Shown one piece after another: positions 11,936 through 20,500 of a DNA stretch of 60,000 bases. Within the stretch, counting starts at the first letter, position 1, and every line of letters starts with the position of its first letter. Source of the stretch: Strigamia acuminata (Eukaryota; Arthropoda; Chilopoda; Geophilomorpha; Linotaeniidae); NCBI GenBank assembly GCA_949358305.1, contig OX442315.1, positions 36,670,427 through 36,730,426 on the forward strand, read 5' to 3'. The notes below the pieces were generated by a model. It made no database searches and was not told the origin of the DNA. It was given only the letters and a program-made list of their open reading frames with translations. A program made the position numbers and the translations under genes.

Positions 11936-13242
11936 AAAAAAATAATCTGGAATCATCATCTCTTTCACAATTAGAAGTTGCAAATTCTGCAACAACAAAA
12001 GTAACCTTTACTTTATTTAAATGTGCATTCAGTTGAAAATAGCCTATAAACTTGCAAACCAAGTGGTTTGCATTCATTTTCAATCCGTCTGCCATGGAAG
12101 CTATTTTTAATGTCTACCTGAAATACATTATTGCATCATTTATTTAGTACTTTGATACTCATCTGACATTCTTTGTACTAGTTTCCATCAATTGCGATAC
12201 ACGAAATGGAATATAAACCTCACAAAATAATAGAACGATACCTAGCAAGTTCAAATCTGTATTTATGATATCTATATTACATTACATGAATTCTTATAAA
12301 AGAGCAGGAACAGCTGCAATTGATCACACTGCTGATATTCCCTGCTTGCGCCATCCTTCTAATATTGTATAGGATTTCTCCAAAATAAAGATTTTGATAC
12401 CTATTTAAATAAAAATAAATAAAATATCTAACGTTACAGACTTTAACATCACTCTCTGACATATTTGGTGCAATTATTTAACATATCAGATAAAAAAGTA
12501 CGATATTTTTGTAGTGAAACTGGTTATAACTGAAATTTGTCTACGTGACCAAGATGCGTCTGGATACTTAAAAACAAGAGATAAGAACTTACACATCAAT
12601 ATTTATAACTTACTAGAAAACTGTTATCTTTAACAGGTAAAAATGTTGAATGTTAAGGATCAAAACAAGACATCACAAGTCACAAATATGTCACTTCCCG
12701 ATTTAATCACAATTTATCTGGATTTAGATTAATTTGGTGGCGAAATTAATTGAAATTACGTTTTAATATATAATAATTGGTTAATATGATTGTTTACTAG
12801 CAAATTTTTATCTCGAATCAACAAGTGATTAAAAGTTTATCTTAAGAAATGTTATCGTAGGCAGCCAAATTGAAAATAAAATGGAGAGAGAAAAAAAAGT
12901 TTGAACTGGTTTTTGCAGTGAAGTTTATTAGTGATTGGTTTTACAGATGTCATCGTGTTTAGGTGGTATTAACTTATGGTTATTTAGTGTAGTGTGATGG
13001 AATGGTTTTTAAAGACTACAGGCTGTGATGTAAAGGGAAAGAATGGGCAATAAAAAAGCTTGATTTGTTGAGATGTTTTGGAGATTGATAGTAAGACTTT
13101 AATAGTTTAACACTTTAAAATTTTTTCAAAGCTTCACAGTGATAATGCTTTAACTTGTTTTGAAATAATTACACATTATTAGCTTTGAATATCATTAAAT
13201 GTGTGTAATTAAATGTGTATTTATATTCATTATTTTCAAAAA
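11936..13242. other. Intergenic, no gene recognised
   Basis: AT-rich unique-looking sequence. Nothing beyond short chance frames was seen. Confidence 0.45.
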
Positions 13243-13405
13243 ATTCATTTCCTGTAAAATTCATCATTTTCTGTAAAATTTATCATTTTCTGTAAAATTC
13301 ATCATTTTCTGTAAATATTCACCATTTTCTGTAAATATTCACCATTTTACTGTAAATATTCACCATTTTACTGTAAATAATCACCATTTTACTGTAAATA
13401 TTCAA
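13243..13405. repeat. Minisatellite D, 19-21-bp unit
   Basis: About eight tandem copies. The unit grades from a 19-20-bp form (TTCATCATTTTCTGTAAAA) on the left to a 21-bp form (TTCACCATTTTACTGTAAATA) on the right. A single CATC-to-CACC change and an inserted A spread through the right half, suggesting directional expansion. Confidence 0.88.
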
Positions 13406-13739
13406 ATTCTATTTATCATTATTTTACAGTACCGGTAAGTGTAAATATATTTAGATTTTGAGTTATAAATAACGACAAGATATTTCTACCACAAAATTGA
13501 AAATGTACGGCACTTAGCAGTTCACACTAACGTAAAGCATACAATTTCAATAAAAATTCAATTTATAAAATCCTATAAAAACGTATAAAAACTAATTCTA
13601 TATCTGAAACGGAATTCATTAAACCAATACTGCATTTCGAAACATTAATTTTGTTGCTCCCGTAATTTATATATAGATGAATCTCTCATTTTCTAACTGG
13701 TTCGAGTAATATTACGATTTAGACAACAAGCCCACCCCT

Positions 13740-14070
13740 TGCACTTGCCACTGCAATCAGTGAAAGGAGGAGAGGGCGGCACTGGAAGTGACGTCACGGG
13801 TTACACGGACATTGAACTTGAAGCCGGAGGGCTGGTATTTATTGTCGGTCGGCGGCCTGCGTTATCCAGTGGGTGTTTTTAAATGCGCGCGCCGCGTCCT
13901 CCTCTTTTGGCTTCCAGCCAAGGGAAATATTTGAGTCTTGTGTAAAAAATATCGCGGTCCGACTGCCCTAACGCTGCCCTCCGGCTACCGATCGATTTGC
14001 CGATCCCGGCACGTGGCTGCCAACACCGCAACTGACGGCAGGAACGCGCCCTGGGCGCTCATTAAGGTCA
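13740..14070. promoter_or_regulatory. CpG-rich promoter-like region with CRE and E-box
   Basis: GC- and CpG-rich island in AT-rich DNA. It contains a palindromic CRE (TGACGTCA, about 13789-13796), a canonical E-box CACGTG at 14010-14015 and a weak TATA-like TTTTTAAATG near 13877. A possible splice donor (AAG|GTCAGT) lies near 14067. It could be a distal alternative promoter of the vrille-like gene 30 kb downstream, or of an unrecognised transcript. Only the sites are seen; function is inference. Confidence 0.4.
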
Positions 14071-14221
14071 GTAGAACGTAACCTTAATCCTTGTCGGGAA
14101 AATTGATTTTCAATGGAGAAATAAATCAATTCAATGAAATTTGGTTTTTCGTTTTCTCGGTTTTGATTGAAATTTTAATTTTCGAAAAATTGGGCAAATA
14201 AAAGATAAATAAAAAGATACA

Positions 14222-14768
14222 ATTTTTTGTAGGAAAAGTGAAATTTTTGAAAGGAAAAGTGAAATTTTTGAAAGGAAAAGTGAAATTTTTGAAAGGAAAA
14301 GTGAAATTTTTGGTAAAAAAGTAAAATTTTTTGTAGAAAAAAGGAAATTTTTGGTAGGAAAAGTGAAATTTTTGGTAGGAAAAGTGAAATTTTTGAAAGG
14401 AAAAGTGAAATTTTTGAAAGGAAAAGTGAAATTTTTGGTAAAAAAGTAAAATTTTTTGTAGAAAAAAGGAAATTTTTGGTAGGAAAAGTGAAATTTTTGA
14501 TAGGAAAAGTGAAATTTTTGGTAGGAAAAGTGAAATTTTTGGTAGAAAAGTAAAATTTTTTGTAGGAAAAAGGAAATTTTTGGTAGAAAAAGTGAAATTT
14601 TTGGTAGAAATGTGAAATTTTTGGTAGGAAAAATGAAACTTGTTAGGAAAAGTGAAATATTTTGTAGGGAAATGAAATTTTTTGGATGAAAATAAAGCTT
14701 TTGGTGCTTTTGGTAGGAAAAGTGAAATGTTGTGTAGGGAAATGAATTTTTTTGGATAAAAATAAAAC
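14222..14768. repeat. Minisatellite E (left part), 21-bp unit with higher-order structure
   Basis: More than twenty copies of a purine-rich 21-bp unit (GAAATTTTTGAAAGGAAAAGT and GGTAGG variants). A longer block, TTTTTGGTAAAAAAGT then AAAATTTTTTGTAG, recurs at about 14311, 14436 and 14540. This gives a higher-order period of roughly 105-125 bp. The array stops abruptly at the LTR boundary at 14769 and resumes at 28740. Confidence 0.92.
14765..14768. repeat. Target-site duplication, left copy (AAAC)
   Basis: The four bases directly before the 5' LTR repeat directly after the 3' LTR at 28736-28739. Ty3/gypsy integrases commonly leave 4-5 bp duplications. Confidence 0.85.
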
Positions 14769-15440
14769 TGTCACGGGCAGGTTACCCACCCTTCTTTTTT
14801 ATTCATTTCTAACTTAGACTGACCCAATCTTAAGTTTTCTTATTTTTTCCCAATCTTTCTTTTCATCTAACATTGATGAATCATCTCTAAATATATGCGC
14901 AGCCTCATTGCGCGCATCTTATTATTTCCAACAATTAACCTTATTTTATACCTTCCACCCCCTCACCCACTCCAATCGACCTGGTCACATGACTCATGTT
15001 TACCTGGTCGCTACTTTTATCCATAATCCACACTTCTCATACCTCTTTCAACGAGTTAACACCTCTTAGATTGAATTGAGTTTGTCAATCTTTATTTTGC
15101 GCTTTAACACGCGCCTCTTCTAATTTAACACTTAATAGCGCCTCTTTTTGCCCACCTTTTATCCCTTCGCATGCCTGTGACATCCTATGCCCACCCGCAT
15201 ACGAATATCACTGCGCATACTCATTCTTTTTAAACGTAAAGACCCACAACGTGAGATTGAGCCCGTCGAATATAAATAATGTGTGTTACAGCGAGTTAGG
15301 TTTATTCACCGTCCGATATCCGCATATGACGATGGCACAAACAGAGTAAATCTACGAACTTTGCCCGCTGATTTGCGCTAACATCACCTTGCGCGTAAAT
15401 TCAGATCAAATCAATTAAACATCTAAGTTGATTCGTAACA
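14769..15440 (+). repeat. 5' LTR (672 bp)
   Basis: Begins TGTCACGGGCAGG and ends TTCGTAACA. The same 672 bases recur at 28064-28735 with no difference found by eye. A TATA box (TATAAATA) at 15271-15278 would place the U3/R boundary near 15300. An AATTAAA near 15412 could serve as the polyadenylation signal. Several TGCGCA/GCGC words occur (14897, 14911, about 15098, 15211, 15373, 15391). Confidence 0.97.
15271..15278 (+). promoter_or_regulatory. TATA box of the LTR promoter
   Basis: TATAAATA inside the 5' LTR, about 270 bases before the gag ATG. It sits in CGAATATAAATAATG context. Transcription would start roughly 25-30 bases downstream, near 15300. Confidence 0.6.
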
Positions 15441-15444
15441 AACA

Positions 15445-15462
15445 TGGCGAGCCTGACAGGAT
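15445..15462 (+). other. tRNA primer binding site
   Basis: TGGCGAGCCTGACAGGAT starts four bases after the LTR end. TGG pairs with the tRNA CCA tail. The complement then predicts a G discriminator, acceptor strand CAGGCTC and T-arm CCTGT. The sequence is close to the arginine-tRNA PBS I recall for fly 412/mdg1 elements, so tRNA-Arg is the likely primer, with moderate certainty only. Confidence 0.75.
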
Positions 15463-15544
15463 TCGCTCTCACCTATAAGGCTTAAACGCGCGAAAAGGTT
15501 AGTTTTTTGAGTTATTTATTTAATCATTTCACATTTTCTTCATC

Positions 15545-17515
15545 ATGTCGAGACAGTTGGGAGGTGACGGAATTCGTCCCGTCACGCGCGATCCATTTGA
15601 TTTCAGTGAGTTAGAAATGGAGCAGGAATGGCAACAGTCCGAACGGAGGAGTGGTGTTCGCCGGGAAGAGGAAAGGGAATTTCGAGAGTGGCAGCAACAC
15701 GACCAATTACGAAGAAGTCGTATCGAACAACAGGAAACGCTTGTGAGTATTGCGCAACAACAGCCAGCCCCATCAAATCATATCATGACAATGGCTGTTG
15801 CAAATTCACGAGCGCAACCTCAAGTAAATTTTGCCACGTCAACACCCGCTAACTTTTTGGCGGCGCCATCTTTTTTCGATTCGACTCAGCCTAGAGCATT
15901 AGTAGACCCCGTCACATTAAATACGGAAGGTTTGCTGATGTCCGACTTGCGCAACCAATACTATGCTCAAACACGAGGTCTAGTAAATGAGATTCGCGAA
16001 ATATTCCAACAAGGCCCTCGCTCTCTACGAACAGGGACCGCACGGTCTCTAGACGGTGGATCCTCGCATGGCTCCATAAGAGTTAAAGGCACCTCGGCAC
16101 CATATGATTTAGGACTTCCCACAGCATGTCCGCACCAGCATCGGGAAGTTGAACATCGAGGCCAGCAGACGAAAATGTCCGCGCAGGCTGCGCAAATTGT
16201 TTACACAACAACCACGCCGCCAATGCCGACGATGGCAACGATCTATACCCAGGCTCCATCACAGGAATCTGCTCATTTGGACCATTCAACACGAGCAAAT
16301 CGAGATTTAATGAGCTCGATGCTATACTCCAAGATGGGATATCCTCGGGATAGATCCGACACCAAGGCAAAGTTGTCACTGCCGTCAGTAAGAGCGCAAC
16401 ACGCAAGTAAAGATAAAAATTGTTTCAAGCCTGGAAAACCACCTTTGTTTGATCCAGATAAAGCCGATCTTGATTACATTAATCTTTTTCTTGCGCATTT
16501 GTACGCGCACATGTATTCTATGCAGGCCCCGGTGGATGAATATTTAAAAGTATTTGTCATTCAAGCAACGCGTGGAAGAGCGCAGCGATGGTGGTTATCA
16601 CTAAAACCAAAACCAAAAACATGGGAGGACTTTGAGATATTATTTCGACGAGCTTTCGCCATGAATTCGGCAGCGGCCAATGTGAAGCTATCCAAGCGAA
16701 AGCAACGAAATGGAGAGTCTACGATGTCATTTTTAAGTGAGATTGTATATTATCTTCAGGTTGCAGGATATACCGACCCAGAGCTCCAATGGGAGAAAGC
16801 TCAGAACATGATGCAAACCGAAGTTGTTCATCTCTTGCGCGCATGGAACGTAAACTCGCTGGACGAGGCGATCCAAAGAGGTAATGACATCGACAATCGT
16901 CTACAGCTGGACACCATTCGAGCAGACGAATACAAAGATCTGGGTATGGCTGATCAACGAATGCCCTCTCTGCGTGATGCGCAACGCCCCACAGTGCTCA
17001 AGGCTGCGGAGAAGTCCAAAGGAGACGATGATGTCAAATCTCTCGTGTCCCAGGACGTCAAACGTTTTGCGAGGTATCGAAAACAATTCTTAATCGAGTT
17101 AGCTGCAGTGCAGGCGAGACCAGAACAATCTCCACCTGCGCAGGAACCCGATACGAGTAGTAGTAGCAGCGACACGGATGCTGAACCTGAAATTAAGAAG
17201 AGCACAGTCGCCGAGGCGGCTCAGAAGGCAACAATTAAAATAAATTTAGCTACTCTGACACCTCCAGCAGACGTCCCAAAGGACCATGTGTGCTCTACGT
17301 CAATTGTCACGTTTCCACCAGCGCCAAAACCACCATTAACTGTCAAATGTCCTGAGAAAGGCACAGCCTGGAGGAAAACACCGAAGGATTGGTGGTATTT
17401 GGTAGATACAGCAACTTGGCATCCGTTGTGCCCCATATGTTACCAGCCATTTAGGAGACCGGAAAACTCCGAAGGCCTGAAGTTCGGGAAGCCGGTGGAA
17501 CCAGGCCGCAAATGA
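15545..17515 (+). CDS. gag: Gag polyprotein of the LTR retrotransposon (656 aa)
   Basis: Structural protein expected to form the particle that packages element RNA. A charged N-terminus (residues 1-60) is followed by a Ser/Thr/Gln-rich region. A retrotransposon Gag (PF03732-like) capsid domain spans about residues 295-465. It is marked by KPPLFDPDKADLDYINLFL, the RWWLSLKPK segment and WEDFEILFRRAF. There is no CCHC zinc knuckle, which is unusual. Instead the C-terminus has isolated cysteines and an HPLCPICYQPF motif that might bind zinc differently. The start ATG at 15545 is the first in the leader, about 105 bases after the LTR. Its stop overlaps the pol ATG (ATGA). It is uninterrupted. Confidence 0.93.
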   Translation: MSRQLGGDGIRPVTRDPFDFSELEMEQEWQQSERRSGVRREEEREFREWQQHDQLRRSRIEQQETLVSIAQQQPAPSNHIMTMAVANSRAQPQVNFATSTPANFLAAPSFFDSTQPRALVDPVTLNTEGLLMSDLRNQYYAQTRGLVNEIREIFQQGPRSLRTGTARSLDGGSSHGSIRVKGTSAPYDLGLPTACPHQHREVEHRGQQTKMSAQAAQIVYTTTTPPMPTMATIYTQAPSQESAHLDHSTRANRDLMSSMLYSKMGYPRDRSDTKAKLSLPSVRAQHASKDKNCFKPGKPPLFDPDKADLDYINLFLAHLYAHMYSMQAPVDEYLKVFVIQATRGRAQRWWLSLKPKPKTWEDFEILFRRAFAMNSAAANVKLSKRKQRNGESTMSFLSEIVYYLQVAGYTDPELQWEKAQNMMQTEVVHLLRAWNVNSLDEAIQRGNDIDNRLQLDTIRADEYKDLGMADQRMPSLRDAQRPTVLKAAEKSKGDDDVKSLVSQDVKRFARYRKQFLIELAAVQARPEQSPPAQEPDTSSSSSDTDAEPEIKKSTVAEAAQKATIKINLATLTPPADVPKDHVCSTSIVTFPPAPKPPLTVKCPEKGTAWRKTPKDWWYLVDTATWHPLCPICYQPFRRPENSEGLKFGKPVEPGRK

Positions 17516-20500
17516 GTCGACCGGCCCTTCGCGCAAAACGTCTGAAATCCAAACGACGCGCTTCACCTTTAATTAACTTGAAAGAGGACGATCCTTCACA
17601 GGTTAATTCAACAACATCTCCTACTGTTATTACTCTTTCAGAGTATAAACCTGTAAGTAGTGTTATTTCTTCATCATCTTCCATCATCACCTCAGCTACA
17701 AAGGCGTCAGATCTGCAGACTGCCGTTCCTGAAGCTGTAAAGGACGAATTGCCGAAATTAACAGATTTGCAACCTGTAATTTCGAAGAAAAACCCGAAAG
17801 TGACAATAGTGAGTAAAATTACTAAAACTTTACCAATAATTAAGTCTACTTCCAGTGCAACAACGACTGAGGCTCCAAAGGAAGTGATCTCTCCTATGAA
17901 GGTATCTTTCGTAATGTTAACGCCAGAGGAACTTAAAGAAACTCAAGAACCCATCATTGAGATAACGCGCGGGGATCGTTTGTGCAAGAAAGCACCTTGC
18001 GTAAAGATTTCCTGGGCTAATGTAGCTTGTACTGCGCTTCTAGACTCAGGCGCACAAACGTGTGTAATGAGTGAGGACGTGTTCCAACAACTACACGAAA
18101 AAATGGGTTTGGACTTTGTGAATCTCCACGAGCGGGTGCAGGTCGCGTCTGGTGACATAGTGGATTCCACCAAATCGATGCAGCTCGCTTTGCGCGCCCC
18201 AATAGGCATAATAAAATTCATTTGCATGGTTTTACCCGATGCCAAAATGGATATGCTCCTTGGACGTGATTTCTGCACAGCGGCCGGAATCGACATCGAC
18301 CATGCGAGACAACAGTGGAGCATGGTGGGCTCAAATGAGATTCGCAAATTCATGACTTATGAAGAAGCAAAAAAGTCAGAGTCAATTCTGGTTTTGCCAT
18401 TTGCGCCGGAAGAAACGCAGGATCCATCCAACCCACCGGCGGCCATTAGTGAGATCGTTCCGACGAAAATACTAAGGAAACCGGATCCGGTGAGTGAAAT
18501 TAACTGCCTCCTCCTGGCGCATAGACCCTTGCAACAAGAAATATTCGAGTATCCACATGACGATGCGCAGTATCGAGTTAAACAAGTTCGACATCGTGCG
18601 CAACGCAAATGGTCGAATATTTGGTCCCCAAAGAGGAAAGAAACTTCTAAAATTTCCTCCAATTTAAAAAAGACAATTTTACGTAAATTAACTTTGAGTC
18701 AGTTCCGACGATTACGACGTTTACGACGAAAAATCAATGTTATTCGTCCAATTGCCAAACAACTCGTTGCGCAACGTGCTAAAGACATCAATGCCAAGAA
18801 GGAGTCGAAAATCAACATCTTTTCGATTGCGCAACCTGACAATGGTGGGAATAACTCTAAAATGAACATTAATGACATTAATTTTTTGCAGTACCAACCT
18901 AGTGGAGATCCGACCGATTTAGATTGGATTTACCACCAGTTGTGGAACCAATTGACAGTGCCACAGATAAAACTATTAATCAAAACATTGCAGCCCATTT
19001 CGCAAATCTTTCGCGAAGAAATTGGTTTATGTAATAACACCGAGTACGAGGTGAACCTGAAACCGGATTTTCGTCCAATTCATGTCCCTGTGCGCCCGGT
19101 AAACCCTGCGAAAAAGGCGATAATTGATAAATATATCGACAAAAAGCTGCAGCAAGGTATTATTCGGCGATCCCAAAGTGATTGCGCCGTTGCTCCAGTC
19201 GTCGTACCCAAGAAGACAGGCGAATGGAGAACTGCTATGGATTTTCGCCCCATTAATGCGCAAACAATTCCGGACGTTTACCCACTTCCGGACATTGATA
19301 ACATCTTTGCCTATTTGGGAGGTGCGCATTGGTTTTCGATAATCGACGGACGCGAAGCTTTCCATCAGATCGGCGTGCGCAAAGGTGACGAACGGTATTT
19401 AGCTTTTATAACACATCGAGGTTTATTCGAATATGTGCGCATGCCTTTCGGACCTATCAACGGACCCGCTACCCTCCAACGAGCGATGAATAAGACTCTT
19501 GCAAAGTATCTTTACAAATTTGTATTTGTGTATATTGATGACGTGATTATTTTTAGCCGAACTTTCGAGGAACACGTGCAACATTTGCGCCTCGTTTTAG
19601 AGGAATTGTTCAACGCTGGATTCACCATGAACGCCAACAAAACTGAGCTTTGTCAAAAAAGACTCGAGGTTTTGGGACACATAGTGGAATCTGGCCAGAT
19701 TACACCAAATCCAAAGAAAGTGGTTGCTATTCAAAATTATCCCGCGCCAACCAATTTGCGCGAATTACAACGATTTAAAGGCATGGTAGGTTATTACCAA
19801 TCATTCATTGCAAATTTTTCCAAAATTAGCGAAGTTTTCCGACCATTGCTTAAAAAGGACGCAACTTGGATTTGGACAGATGCGCAGCAATCAGCGTTCG
19901 AATATCTGAAAGACCAGATTGCGATACCAACACTGAAAAGACGTTTTCCCAGTTGGAAAAAACCATTTATACTGCAGACCGATGCTAGTTATTCTGGATT
20001 AGGTGCTGCTTTAATGCAACTTAACGATGAAGGTGTGAGAATTCCAATCGCATTTGCCTCTCGCGCATTAAACAGCGCTGAAAAGAACTATAAAGTAACC
20101 GAAATCGAATGTTTGGCCGCGGTTTGGGGTGTCAAACGCTTTCGTGCATACCTCGAGATGATGCCATTCTACCTCGAGAGCGACCATCAATCTCTTAAGT
20201 GGTTATTTCAGCAAAGGGAACCAACTGGACGTTTGGCCCGTTGGGTATTATCGTTGAGTGATTATAAATTCACATTTTTGCACTGTTCAGGATGCAAAAA
20301 TAAGGTAGCGGATGCACTGAGTCGAGCTCCTGTCGACCCACCTGAAGTCGACGATGAGGATGATAGCCCGGAGGTCGACGAGGCGTGCTACCTTGCCTAT
20401 TTTGATGATTGCAACGAGTGGCCGGCACTCAATATCATCAAGGAATTGCCAAAAGACATTAATTTGCAGTTTCGAAAGTTATTTAAATCTAAATTCAAAA

